Below are positions 1-15,000 of a stretch of 64,000 nucleotides of DNA, in pieces; position 1 is the first letter of the stretch; each line of letters starts with the position of its first letter. The notes below the pieces were generated by a model, which saw only the letters and a program-made list of their open reading frames with translations, had not been told where the DNA came from and did no database searches. Source of the DNA: Sthenelais limicola (lineage: Eukaryota > Annelida > Polychaeta > Phyllodocida > Sigalionidae); NCBI GenBank assembly GCA_942159475.1, contig OW804096.1:14743871-14807870 (forward strand), given 5' to 3'. The position numbers and the translations under genes are program-made.

Positions 1-3000
1 GAGACTGCGCTATGACAAGGGAGCAAACAACATGGTCAAGGTATTCATTTCATTTATATTTCACTTTAGATCCTGTGTTTGTTTGAAATATCTTCTTTTT
101 ATTTCTTTTTTTTAAAGAAATGTTATTGCGCGACAGTTTCAGCGAGCTGATAATCTCATGTGCACAAGAAAAGTAGGCACGTGACATTTAGCATCGAGAT
201 ATTTACATTGAGTTGAATAAACCAGTTATGGCAAAGCAATATTGTTTTAACATTTAGCAATTACAATTTATAACATAGTGGAATACGACAAATCTTGCCC
301 CAGCTAATAAGAGCTTGGCATTAGCTATACATCATGAACATAAAGAAGGGAACGAATCTTTTATTCAGGCTTCATTAATATTTAATAGGGTGACATTTCA
401 GGTCAATCAATATAGAAAATACACACATATCCACATAACGCGAATATTTTCATGTGTCGCCTGACTTCCAAGAGTAATGCCGAGACACTTTGCAGTATAA
501 CAGATGTCATAGAAAGAGATAGAAAAGTTATGTCATCCACGAGAGCAAATAATCAGTGATACATGGTTTATTGTTTTATTTGGCCATTTTCCCTTAAAAA
601 GCCTATTTTTACCTTTAAAATTATTGCCATAGCAAAAGAAAGATTTGGCGCCGTACACATCACATATATATATTTTTAAAAGGAAATAATGAAGCCAAAT
701 AACGGCAAAACGCGTAAGGATTGCATGGTCGCCCAATAAACATGCAACTAAAAATTTCAATAGAAGGTTATTATCAGTTGGGTTGACTTCATCTGAATTT
801 TTTAATTTTTATATTTTATTTTATTCACATATATACCTGAAGGTCACTTCATTTGAGTTTTCACTTTAATATCACTCGAGATTATTTTCCACAAAAAACT
901 TTACATTATACATTAAATACATCTACCAAAATATTATAATAATTATGAGAGGAGAATAAATAATGAGTGAACCTCATCACACCTATGTCATGCTAAAAAA
1001 AACAAAAGTAATTATTACAAAAAAAATGTTTTGGTTGGTTTAGTCTAATTTTGATCAGGAAAATCTAAATGTGAATTATCTGCAGTGCATAGAATATTTA
1101 TATATTTTAAATGATGTGAATTATCTGGCCTGTATACTCTATTTCACTGTTATTTTACAGGACTATTACCTCAAAAATCCAGCAGAAGAATTAGAACGCT
1201 ACACACTTCTAGAGGACCCATCGGAAATCTGTGCCCCAGATCAGCGGGACCCGAGCCTCATGCCCACGTGGTATCCGGTAAGGAAACGACATTGACTATT
1301 TAACGTATTCATCAGTGTAGGCCCAGAGTTGAGAGAGTCCCTCCAAACTGAGGGAAAGCCTCTCGCTCCAAACCGCAAAATGTCATTATAATCCCATTAA
1401 GAGGCTAGGAAAGCCATTAGCGCAGTAGGCGTCCACTCACTGACATACCATACCTATCTAATCTAAGAGGCTGTGGGCCTAGACTGTCATTTAAGTTTAC
1501 TTTTCACCTACTTCAAGGGAAATGTGTACAACTTCACTTCACCGTTTAGCTTAGATTTGGATTGGTTTTTAATTTTTACATTTTGAGAAAAAAACTGATG
1601 GAAATATGGATTTTCTGCTATAGCATTTTCAGTGTTTATTAATTAAATTATTTATCATGATGGTTCTGGAAATTAAATATTAGTATGCCTTAGTAATGAC
1701 TGACTAGTGAAAGCCTGTTTGACTTGAGGAAGGAAATGTCTTGATATGATTTCTGCATATCAGCTATCATAGAAAGACTGTGTTATTTCTCATATATAAA
1801 CTATTCCCTGATCCAAACTGTTGGAATCAATTTCATGAATAATCATTCACCACCGAATAGAATTACAAATATAAAAAATTACTACTGGGGTTATGTTTTG
1901 TATTTAAGATTTTTATTCAGTCAAAGGCATTGTGTACAAGTACATTATTCTCAGAGTTTGCTGATTTTCTAATATTTCCATAATTTTACAATTCTCAAAA
2001 TTTTAGTGACGATGTTGTTCACATAAATAATAATAATAGTATGACATATGATTATATATAGACAATGTAAAACCACATTAGCAAATAAGATAGATGTATA
2101 AATAGTTCTGGTGTTACCTTATCTTAAGATATATCATTTCTATTTCAGTCATTTGCTGGGATCAAGACAAAATTTAAGGTATGTTGTTTACACTCATGCA
2201 AACGTTGCCCTCATCTCGTGTTTGAAAAAATCGTTTTTCAAATGCCAAAATTACTGTTTTCGTTGTTAGTACAGATATCAATCAATGTTTATTTATTTTC
2301 TGAATACATAATTTCCTTAATCTGTAAACAAACCACAGGAATATAAACGAAATAACTGGTAAAGTATATCATTGACAATCAAATACAGGTATCTAAACAT
2401 ATATATTCCTTTAAAAATGCCTTGATATTGATCACGACAGGAATGTATGAACCCTTTAGTATGTCACTTGCCTGGCTTATAATGTCATAATACTATGTCA
2501 TACCTGTTTATAATAGGTAAACAAGGCCTTAAGCACCTAACCTGTACGACCGTTGTAAAACATTTTTTTCTAATTAAACCCAATCTAATATAATGACGTT
2601 AAATGTTACTCTTTTGCTCTGATTCTTTTTCTAACATTAGTACTACACCAACTAAGAAATTAATTTTAATATAATGATGTAATGTTACTGTATTGCAGCT
2701 GGGTAAGATCAACGTAAACTATGACCCTGACACGCGGTCACTGGGTGACTCAACCACGGAGTCGCTAGAGGGCGGCAGTGTGGGCAGTGTGAGTTCTACT
2801 GACACTGACCTGGAGGAGGTCTACCACCAGCAGCAGAGGTCAGCAGCCCTGCCTATACCCGGATGTCAGTCCAGGAGATTCCCCTCCACGTAGGTGTACA
2901 CTTAACTGGATCTTCCTTTTACTATTTAGTTACTCCTCTCCCTACTCCCAACTCCTTGGTCTGCCTTTTACTATTTACTCCTCTTCCTCCTCCTTCCTTC

Positions 3001-6000
3001 TTGATCCTCCTTTTACTGTTTACTCCTCTTCCTCCTCCTTCCTTCTTGGTCTACCTTTTACTATTTACTCCTCCTCCTTCCTCCTTGGTCTTCTTTTACT
3101 GTTTACTCTCTTCCTCCTTCCTTCTTGGTCTGCCTTTTACTGTTTACTTCTCTTCCTTGTCCCTTCTCCTTCTTCCCTCCTCCCCCTCCCTCTCTTCCTC
3201 CTTCCCCCTCCTGCCTTCTCCCTCTTCGCAATCCGTCTCCGTCCTCTTTTCTCCTCCCTCCCCCCTTCCTCCTTCTCCCTCCTTTTCCCTCCTTCTCCCT
3301 TCTCCTCCCTCCTCCTCCTCCGTCCTCCTTCCCCTCTTTCCTCTCTCCCCCCTTCTCTCCGCCTTTCTCTCTTTTGTACAATAAGGGAATATTAGGAGGG
3401 AATATTTTCTAGACATTATTTATAACAATCCATTTTACTCTTTAAATCCTTGTCGCTCTTTCTATGGTTATGATACTCTTGTTATAGTAATGATGATGTA
3501 CTACCTTATAACCTGCTTGTATACTGTATTTCCGCAATTTTCTGCCCAACTAGAATCTAAAAGTCAAATTTAAGAAATCAATTTATATGGAAACGCGGCA
3601 AACCTACCTATACCCTATTATGCCTAAACAACCATTATAACTTCATAGATTTGGAAGACCAAATGATTAATTTTGGAAGAACTATTCAAATCAGTTACAT
3701 ATTTCCCACTTATGAACTCACTTTATATTTGTTTCAGGAGAGAGATAGATAAAGCCATCAACAAAGACAAGGCAGCCCCAGTAATGGTGATGGCATCTAC
3801 TACTGCCAACACCCAACAGTCACCCATGCTAACCAAACCCTCTCTGGCTCATTACGTCATCCCAGCCAACCTGATGTCAGACCCTACCATCCTCTCCTCG
3901 ACGTGCGCCTCCTCCACCACCACCCCAGCCATACCTCAAAACTTCACTTCTGTCATGGTCCTTTCTTCCCAAGAGCTTCAGAACCTCACTGCTGAGATGA
4001 TAACCTCCCCAGCTCCTAGTCAAGATAGTAGTGGCAATAAGACTACTACTATTAATGTTAGCCTCACTGAGACTCCTCCTGCTATGGCAACATCTACACC
4101 AAGGAGAGTGGATGCTAAACCTGTGTCTGCTGTTCAGGATGCTTTACCTTGTAGTCCTATGGTTGAAACTCTAGCTGGGGAAAGTGGTGGTGTTGACAAT
4201 AATGATAAGGTGTCAACTCCATTGAATAAAAGGACCAGTGCTAATGTGATTGCTAGCATAGCTGCACCGAAAATACACATGTCACCCATACAGCATGTGA
4301 CAGTGACTCAGCAGAAATCGGTGTCACAATGTGGTAGTCCTCTCAATACACAGCCTCTTATAAGTGTCACCTTACATCAATCCCTTACTGTCACTCCACC
4401 AAAAGGACCTACTTCTGCCACAAGAATTGGTATTCCTTATGAACAAAGCTCTGTCACTGACACTGTCACTGTAGTGTCACCTACTGGGAAGCATCCAATC
4501 ATGTCAACCCTGCCATGCACAGGTACCCCACCGGGGAGATTCACCGTTCATCAAAACATCACTGGTGTTCCTATTTCAACAAGTTCTTCCTCTGAGGAAC
4601 AAGTAACTTCTGTCATAGACGTTGTCAATACCTCATCGCCTTTAGTCAGCAGGAGCGCTAAACTCCCCTTTACGGCGTATTCGGTGATGTCGCCTACTGT
4701 TCAAACCACTGCCTCGCCTGTACATACTGCGGCTATGTCTCCTATTACAAGTGTAAATATTAGTTCTCCTGTACCTAGCCCCTCTGTGAATATATCCAGC
4801 TCCTCTCCTATTGTGGTTGTTCATGGTACACCAACATCTTCCCAGAATGATGAGAACGAAGCTCCCGCTGTGTTCAATACGAGCCAATCCGAGGAATCGG
4901 ATAAAACTGAAGACTTGGATAAGACAATGACAGGAGATGTCCTGAGTGCAGATGAGGATACGCCGGTAGCGAACACAGACTATAATCCGCCTATTCTCTC
5001 CCCGCATACGCCTTCCTCTAGACCAGGAGGCCATATGAAGAGTCCGCTAACCTCTAAATCTCCGAGTGATAGAATCAACCCTAGACCTTTTGGTTGTTTA
5101 GAACCCTGCTCTGACTCCCAATCCTCTATACCTTCCCCATTCAAAACCCCCAATAGACCCAAGGTGGGAACAGTCACACACTTAAGCCCTGCCAACCTCT
5201 TACTGACCGGTGGCATGAAAGGCTTGGGAAAAGATGACAAAAAGGCTGGCCCAGACTTAGAGGAAGGGAATACTCTATTTGAAGCTTGCCAGCTGCAGTT
5301 AGAACCTGACAATACTACTAGTTTCAATGAAAGCTCAGAAAAATCTCCTGAGAATTCAGATCTTTCAGGTTATATGATGGAAACACCAAGAAAATTCATC
5401 CCCAGTGAGGAAGTGTCCCGATCTCCCACTGTCTATAGTAACAGTAGTTTCAGCAATAGCCCTGGCTTCTCTGACTCCACACCCACAAAGAAAGATCTGA
5501 ACACTCCCACCAAGTCTGCAGTGGAGATGATGGCAGCTTACGCAGACTGTTTGAGCACCCCGGTCAGACGGCCGCCAAGCTCAACCAACACACCATCACC
5601 ACAACACAGACTATTAGCAACTCCTCCGAGCAAACACAAATCTCCCAGTTTTAAATTTGGCTTGAGAGGTACTCCTATCAAATTCAGAAGTATCATTCCT
5701 AAAGACAGTCCGGTGAGTCCCTCGAAGCCGATGTCACCATTACCGAAGATCCCCAAAAGCCCACGAAGGCGAATACTTCAGCAGAAGGCAAGAGCGATCC
5801 TACCTAAAGGCTTTGTGGCCAGCACCTACGCCTTATCCCCTACCAAGAAGGCAGCTGCTAGTTTAACGAGAAGAGCGAGGACAAGATCTGGGTTCAGGAA
5901 GATTAAGGCTAAACCTCTAGCAGCCCCGAGTGCATCCACATCGTCACCAGGAGGAGGTAAGAATTATTATTATTTTAAGAAAATTAGCTCAGAAATAATG

Positions 6001-9000
6001 GCTCCACTTGATTTAATTTTAATTAATTGATCATGGGTTAGCATGAAATTATTCATGCTTTTCTTAATGCTTTAACGGCCATTTGCCAGGATATGAGGCT
6101 TACACCTATAAAATTGATCAGGTACTTTTTGTCACGACTCAATATGAATATATTAATATTTATTCAGTAATTCAAGCTATGATATCTCTCTATAGACTAA
6201 TTAAATGATCTGTTAATGAAGTGTCCCCGCTCCCCCGACACTTACATTTACCATGAGGCTCAGATCTATAGATTAGAAGTCTCAGCTAAATCATAAAATT
6301 GGTAGTACTGGTAATAAAAGAATTTGATAGAAATACAGAAAACTTTTCACCAAAGGTTTCCGTAATGCAATATGGCACGGCTTAAAAACCAGATATGCCA
6401 CTTTTCCTATTTTCAGCGGAAATCCGAATTTATCTTTTGTAGAAGATATTTCTGTCCATACGCTTTATTGCCTTTAAAACTGTCCCAGTGACAGTGATAA
6501 ATCAGAGATTCCCTTGCCGTGTGTGCATGCGGTTGTACACGTACCCGCTATACCGTTGCTAGGCAACCAAAATTAAGGGCCTTGGACCACAGTGCACCCT
6601 CTGCCCTGCCCCTGCCCCTCTGCCGTGGTGAATGTTCCTCGCTTCTCCTGTCATACATATATGGGTCAGATTTTCAGAAAATGTACAATTGGCAGCTGTA
6701 CAAATTTAGTAAATTCTGCTAAATTAGGCTGCAATTTGGTCAATATTAGGTAAATTCGAGTATATTCGGCGATGCATTGATTCTAGCAATCTGTTTGGTT
6801 AGGTTGAACTGTATTTTCATCTGAAATTTGAGATATTTGAGAAGATTGGCGAAGTTGAATTGTACACTTTTTGAAAATCTGACCCATATATAGTGTAACA
6901 CTAGGCCCAGGGCACTCCCTCTCACTGCTGCTCCTACACCTCGAGGTCCCGCTGGAAGAGCCGACATCTTCCTCATGTTTGCACTGCAAATGACGGAGAT
7001 ATTAAGCAGGTGTTTACTGGATATACAGCCAGAAGTGGGATTTTATAAACTTTCCCAAAGGAACATTCATCTCTCGGGATAAGCATCATCTCATTTGAAT
7101 TGTTTCAAAACAATTTATTTTAAAGGATTTGACCTCGTTTTATGCTTCGCATCTCCGTCTTCAGACTTTCAACTACATCCACGCGATGAGTCGGACACCC
7201 ATGACCTAGATAACATATAAACATGCCCTAGTTTAGTGGGTGCGTTCTTAAAAAGTGTGCTTCATTAATTAAGTGTCACAATAACCAATAGTATTTTGTT
7301 AATGAGTATATCTGAGGAAACGAGGTTAAAGATGGGGAGTTTCTTCATCGATAGAAATGCAGATCTTTCTGTCGTCGAGAAAGGCATAAGAAACAAGTTT
7401 AAATGGAGTTGGCTGTCAGAAATAGATACACATGGCGATTATTATTCTGACTATATTAAGAAGTCTGATCAACCTGGGCAAGCTTACTGTACGATGTGTG
7501 ATGACTACATCAAGTATAGGAGTGGTGGTAAGAAATGTTTGAAAGATCATGCAGAGACTAAAAAGCATACCAGGACCAGGAGAATCAGAATGGATAATCC
7601 TCAGCTTCAATCTTCATTCAAAGTCAAATTGGTTCAAACTTGTGGAACTAGTGGTCCGTCTGGCAATGCTAGTAATGCTAATGCCAGTGATACAAGTGCT
7701 AGAGGTCGGACAAAATGCAATCCTTCCCATGGTGTGGCCTCAAATGTACAAAGTGCAAACAAACACTGCCAAGTGCGACAACCCCTGTATAGCCAGACAC
7801 CTTCAAAGCCAAACATAAGCATGGCTGATAGGGAAAGCAACATGGAAGGATTATTTAATTATTTTTCTGTGCAGCATACTTTACCTAGCAGTATGGTTCC
7901 TGAGCTTATTGCGTTGGCTGTAGAGGCTTCAAGAGACATGCCTGCCCTTACTTCAATCTCAAAGAAAAAGACATGCGCGTCCTATCAATTAACCGATGGT
8001 ATTGGTTGTGCCTTACACGAGGAACTCGTGAATGATCTGAGAGCGACTCATTTTTCCATGAACCTTGATGTGTGTACCTCAACTGCTCGTGATAAAATAC
8101 TTACAATTCTTGTGAGTTACTACTCTGAAAGTCAGCTGCAAAAGGTGGTAAAGCATTATAAATCTATCTCACTGGTCACTGTAAATGCTCAGAGTATTCA
8201 TGATGAGGTGATCAAACATCTGGATAAAGATAAAATACCCCTGGGCAATTTGATTTCTGTGCTCTGTGATACAAGGAATGGTTTTGAAAGCAAACTAAGA
8301 GAAAGTTCTCCACTGCTATTGCGTGTTGGTGGGGATGCCTCCCAGCATGCCCATGATGTACTTCAATACTTCAGCAAATATTTTAAGAAATATGTCGAAC
8401 GTTTTGATGATGATATCTACTCTGATTTCAAGTGGAGCCCCGACTTAAAAGATTACTTACAAGAAATATGTTCCTTTCTTGGAGTCCATTTTCTCACACC
8501 GAAGAAAAGGGATGCTCACAGATGGTTGTCTGTGCTTGATGCGACAGAACCCAATGTAACCATGTTTCAGGCATACACACTCTTTTATTGGGCATGGCTT
8601 CCCGATGAGGATAAGGCAACTTACAACGATATCAGAAAGAAAATCATAAAACATCTACCACCGAAGAACAGAAAACGATTGAAGATAATTCAGTCAAAAT
8701 GCAAGTTGAAGAAATTGACTGACGATGACGAAGCCAGAAAGACACGCATTGTATCAAAAGTTTTTTACCGGAGGAAGAAGACAAGACTCCTCATGGGTCT
8801 TTACCTGGAGTTCTTGAAGCCATTCAAAGACTTTGTGCTCAAATTTGAGCAGAGGGAACCCATGATTCATAGACTGAATGACGAGTTGGTTGACTTACTG
8901 ACATGGCTCTTTAGCTGCTTCATGAAACCTGAACATCTGAAAGAGAAAAATGTCTTGTTTCTGAGCCCTGAGAAAATAAAGGACGAGTCCTTGCATCAAA

Positions 9001-12000
9001 ACCTGGATGGTCTTTTTACTGGAGTTCAAGCCTGTGAAATACTGAAAGAGTATAAAGATAGAGTGAAGTTCTTGAAATCCCTAAAGAGAGCCTATATGGA
9101 CACAGCCATGTATCTGCAGAAAAAGCTTGGATCTAATAAGATAGTGAAAGCCCTGTCAGCTATTGATCCCAAGGCGATGGGTTTTTATGAAGGAAAGAAA
9201 AGCCTGACTTCACTCACTAACCACTTCAAGTTTGTTTACAAAGAAAAAGAGGAGCACCAAGCTGTGGTAGTGGAGATTATGAAAATACACTGTGATAATT
9301 CTCTCCCTGCCTTAGTGGTCAACAACCAGAATGTCCAGTTAGATCACTGGTGGAGAGAGATCTTTGCTGGTGGTAAATACCCTTGCTTGTCCAGAGTGGT
9401 CAAGGTCTGCCTCAGCATCTTCACTGCCCCTCAGCTTGACCAGTCCTTTAGCGGGATAAGTGGCACCATTCTATCCCCGCAAACTAACAGACTAGATGTT
9501 GTAGCATACTCTGCTATTCAGTCCATCAGATATGAGTTGATGTCCAAGGGACAGACAGCAGTGGAGTACCACCACAGAGAGGACATTCAGAAGGACCCAG
9601 TCCACCAACTACAAGCACAATATCTCCAGATAGCACATAGCCACTATCTCAAGAGATTGGTTAAAATGGAGAAAAAGAAGGTCAATGTGGACAAGCCCGA
9701 GGGCCCTTCAAATAAGAAACTGAAACTGAAATAGATAACAGATGTAAATGTATATAAGTAGCTAGTAGAGACAGTTTAGAGAACTTCCTTGGCTGCAAAC
9801 TAAAATGGCCGCCTTTTATTGTAAATCTTGAAAAGGAATTACGTTACGAAACTGCATCTAGATGACTGGCAGATGTTCCTGAACAATCTAATATGTGACA
9901 AATAAGACAACTACTATACATGTACATAGGTACAGGGTAGCTAGAAGAGAACATATTTAAAGGTGCTTCCATGGCAGTGGACTTAAATGTCTTCAGACGT
10001 CCAATCCAGTTTTATTGAGGAGAGAAAGGCTGACTTCTTTGTGCCTTTTTTTTCACGACGAAAAGGTGGAATTAGATGTGACATTGATATGATATGATAT
10101 GAATGTTGATTCTTTATCAAGAGAATCCTGACATATGCAGAGGAAAGCTGCGCCACTTTGACACATAGAGTCCAGTCCTGTAATTTGAAGACTTTACAAT
10201 CATGGTGAGATCCTTGCAAAGTAGTTTCCAAAACCCTTTTTTGACAAGGTCAAACATTGGACGCTCCCTATCTGGATCCTTTGTGAGATGAGACAAAACC
10301 TGCATAGCCCTACGTGACTGGGTGAAATGGGGGTGAAGTTGTACTACAGTGAAGGCACAGATGAACATAATCCATTGATATCATTATGTGGGAAGAAAAC
10401 AAATACTATAACGGAAGGATTCGGTAAATTTGATGTTTTTCTATTGAAATATGTGTTTACACGATTGAGGGTCGGGGTGGGGGGACTTCTGACTTAATCA
10501 TTTAAGGTATATGAGTGGCAACTTTAAAACGTCTACAGAAAATCTTTCTAAATAATACAAAAATAAATAAAACAAATGTATGTTCCAAATTGTGCACCAG
10601 CATGCCCTCACTGTAAGTCATTAACAGTACCTGGGTTTTAGACTTCCGAAATTTGTTAAGCAGTCGTCCGAAATTTTGTTTTAATAAAACAAATAAAAAC
10701 ACTATATTGGTGGGATTCTGCCAACTGGTAGACACTGAAGGGCTGGGCAGTTAACTATCTAAAGTATTTCTCCGGTGGTTGCATTTTTACCATTTTCTTT
10801 TAGTTAAAAAAGAACATCATTCGGTTGGTAAAAGTATCACTCAAGCCCATTCTACTATGGTTCCAATATTTCACCCTATACTATGGTGAGCTTCTTCAGG
10901 GAAAGTGAAATTCAAAAAAGATAAATTTATATATAGAATTGTACCATTTGATATCGTTGTACCATTGTGCAGAATTTTTCAAAATATTCCAAATACGCAA
11001 CTAAGCTGTTAAAATAATTAATGCATTTAATACGGAACTATCATTGTGTAACCAAGGGTCTAACTGTACATTGATTATTACCCACAATGCTTCTCGGTAG
11101 GGTATATAAAGCTGAACCGCACCTAACCTCATCATTTCTTTGTCTACCTCTGACGAAAGTGCACTGTGTGCATCGAAACGTTGGTACAGAGACAAATAAA
11201 GTCAAAAAAAGGAAACAAATCATTCATTTATTCCAAAAATCATTCATTTATTCCAAGTCCATAATTAGATGTCCACACAAGTATACTTAAACAGCAGTTG
11301 GTAGAAAATAAAACAATCATTAACAAACAAATATTGTATTTTGCAGGTACAGGAGGGATTAACAGCTCTGAGGGTGGATTATCTGGAGTTAAGCCCAGCT
11401 CAGATACAGACGATGTTCTGGCGACAGCTGATGAGACGGAGGACACAGACCTGGATGTACTGGAGACTGACCTGGCCAGTGAGTACGACACCCTGGAGTC
11501 CGAGTACGCCTCTGAGGATAACCAGTCCACGGAGGAGAAGGAGAACAATGAGAAGGCTGTACCCACCCAGGTGCCCACGGAGAACGTACCACCCAAACCT
11601 AAGAGACAACGCAGGTGGAAGAAGAAGGTATATATAGTTTAGCCCCCTATTCCTTAACAGTAAAGGGGGGGGGGGGGTCGAAGAGGGAATTGGAGGAACG
11701 ACCATATGTATTGACCATTAAATGTCATCCACCATCGCCTCTGTAGACCGGGACGGGATAAGAGACCTGATATCCTATTACTGCTAAGACAGGAGGAACT
11801 ATCATCCCGTGCCATGGCCCAGTTGTTCTTTTATGAGGGTGTTAACAGATTAACAAGAACTAATGGCCATTTCTTCTTCCACTCCTCAACATCAGAGTGA
11901 AAACACCGTTGTTTAATTAACCTGTTGTAAACTATATGTGTTAACGTCTTCAACCAGAGATGCCAGTCTTCAGTGTTTATGCTGAAATCAGTATTTTGTT

Positions 12001-15000
12001 TATGTTCCCCAAACCGTCAAATGTCTCTCAAATTCTGTTGAAAATTCTCAAAAATTCTCAAAATCTGATTGTTCAAATCTCGTTTAGATTTTGAAAATCT
12101 TATATATTGTTTTGGTCGTTTTTAATCAGTTTATTATATTCTGTACATATCGTAGAGGCGCTGAATAATAAGTTAAAATTTCACTCTTTACCTCCCCCTA
12201 GCCCTTTGAAAAAAATCCATACTTATAGCATGCAAATCTCCTATTGATGCCTTGTTTGTTGACAGGTGAAGAAGAAGACGGAGTATAACGACAGCGCCTC
12301 AGATAACGATGAAGGCTTTGGCATGGGATCCATGCGGTTTGGCCAGGACAGTCAGGATGAGGGCGATGAGGATGATCCCTATGCCCGACTCATGGCTGCT
12401 AGTACTACTATAAGGTAACTTATCATCTTTTAATAACTCAGTCTAGGTCCAAACCCTCAGATCAGATAAGAATGGTAAGTCAGCCTACTTCACTAATCTA
12501 AAACTCGGCGTTTTAATGGGAATATAATGACATTTTGCAGTCTTAATAAAATTTTAATGGCACTTAGCAGTTTAAGGCGAGAGGCTTTCCCTTCGCTGGA
12601 AGGGACTTTCTCAAATTTGGGCCTAGACTGAACTTATGATCTTTTAGTTTCGTCTGGGAAGTAATCCTATTGACAAAACTTAAGATTTCTAATGTCTGTT
12701 GGACAAAAAAATAAAACTTCTAATGCAATGTTGATATAATGGTGGTGGTGATCGATCAATCTAGTTCAAAATAAGTTACTCTAACTTACCCGCTACTTTA
12801 TAAAGTATGAGTGCAGAGCCCTATCATATCTTAAACTTTCTGTATCCTTCGTCCCATTCGCTGTATTTATTTAAGCTGATTGTTTAAGATATTTTTTATT
12901 CAGGCTGTGACATTTTAAGAATTATACACATTTTCTATAACTTGAATGTTCTCGTGTGTTACCTGTAATATTATTAATATAATTATATTTATAATGATAA
13001 AGATATAGTTAAAACAATAGAGTTTACAACAATTTCTCACTACTGAATTCCTTGCAGACAATGTCCTTGGAAATGATAATTTTGTTTTTTGGCGCCGTAT
13101 AAATCGATAAGATTGAAGAAATTTACATCTGTAGCTACTGGTTTTAGGGGAGGCACTTAAATGTGAGTTGTTTGAGTGGAAGGATTAATGGTGGTTTAAT
13201 GTGATTTGTTTGATACAGATTTGACCCCAAGCGGTCGACGTCTAGGACGGACAGACAGGTGAAGAGCAAGTCCAAGATGAAGCGGGAAATGACTCTCCAC
13301 ATGCTGGCCCCAGATCTCATGGAGTCGGACGTCATGGTCAGTAGTGGTTATTGTAGTATGTACAGTGGAACCTCTCTATTGAGACCACCCTTGGCACTCA
13401 GATAAACTGGTCTTAATAGCGAGGTGGTCTCATTTAGAGGGGCTAATCTACTAAGGGAAAGCAATTAGGGACTGAGAGAAACTGGTTTTAATAAAGGGGT
13501 AGTCTCTCTGGTCTCTATAGAGAGGTGGTCTTTGTGTGAGGTTCCACTGTACTGTATATTGTGTGTGGGCGCTATATAATGCACAAACACTGGTCTCAAA
13601 TTGGAGGCTCGAAAGAGTCATAGGTAATTTTTAAAACATTTTATTGTTTCTGGAAAAACAATATAGTGATTGTTTCATTGTTGAACAGCTTAGAAAACTT
13701 GTAATCAAACACATCGCACACAATGAATGAACATTATTTAATTGGCTTCGAAAATCGATGATTTACTAATTATTTGTTGATTAATTGTTTATTGGTGCAG
13801 CGTGGCGAGAGAGACACAGCCTTTGCCCAGGCCTACTTGGCGCATGCGCGGGAGGTAATGGCGGGTGACAAAGAGACGCTGGAGAAGTTTCTGCATCTGA
13901 TGGTGGCCTTTGGCAACTCTGATAAAACTCCTGTCGAGGTAAGTCCCGTCTTTTTTGTCTAAACTCCACTGTCTTCTAGTCTAAACTATTCTGTCAACTG
14001 ATGGCAATCCAGCATTTCTGGTAGCGTCAGGAAAAGAATTATTTTTCACACAAATTGAGTTTAAAATTCTTGGAATGTTTGACTAAAATAAAATCCATTT
14101 AAAAAAAAAAAATCAATATAAATATAATCCCCCTCCTACACAACTGCGAATATCACAGAAAGGAAAGATTTGTATTTGTATATTGTTTATTTCCGAAAAC
14201 ATGATAATAGATATAAGATAAATTACACCGGAAATGGGTTGGCCCTCTTCTGTGGCAGCGATAGCTCTTCCAGAGTTTTAATTTTACAGTTTATGAGATA
14301 TAGACGCGTTAAATGACTAATTACCTACTCTACTGCAATGGGATGCACTAGCTATACTATATCAAGGTGGGGCCCATGGTATGAGGTTTCCTTGTGTATG
14401 TGTTTTGTAGACATCGTCCATGTTTAATTTGGGTTAATTCGTGTTAAGTTTGATGAATACTAAAAATGGGAGAAATTAGACTAGAGTTTAATTTACAGTT
14501 TATAAGATAATGGTAACAATAATAATTTGTCTCTTCTATATTTAGCTTCACCAGGAGGTGGAGGATCTGTTGTCAGACAGTTACCCGGCCCTACTGGAGC
14601 AGTTCTCCGGCTTCCTGCGTCCTGAGCAGGCGCGCCAATGTGGCTGTTTTGTCATCAATGGTGGATTCATACAACTCAGGGTCTTCCTCAGGAAACTAGA
14701 GGTATGTACAGCCATTCATCCTAATTTCGTCTTTTCATAAAACCTTGCCTACTTTCTTTTTCATTTATCATTTTATATAGATCTAAAAAGGTTTAAATGA
14801 TATCTTTTAAAAAAAAACATGTACCCCTGTAGAATTAATTTAACTGTTCCCCCCCCCCCCCCCCCGACACAACGAAAAAACCCTGTATTCGTGAGAGTGT
14901 ATCTGCTTGATTTACCTGAATAAATATTTTTGAATAAAAAAATATACTGCCTCGTATATACTCTCCAACAATGCAATTCAGCAAAAACTAGTGTCACATA

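Noticed and set aside
2863..3416. Overlapping ORFs on both strands rich in Ser/Leu/Pro or Arg/Glu/Gly
   Set aside because: CT-rich simple sequence in an intron.
4642..5756. Minus-strand ORFs of 72-130 codons opposite GON4L exon 5
   Set aside because: Shadows of a low-complexity coding exon; no family features.
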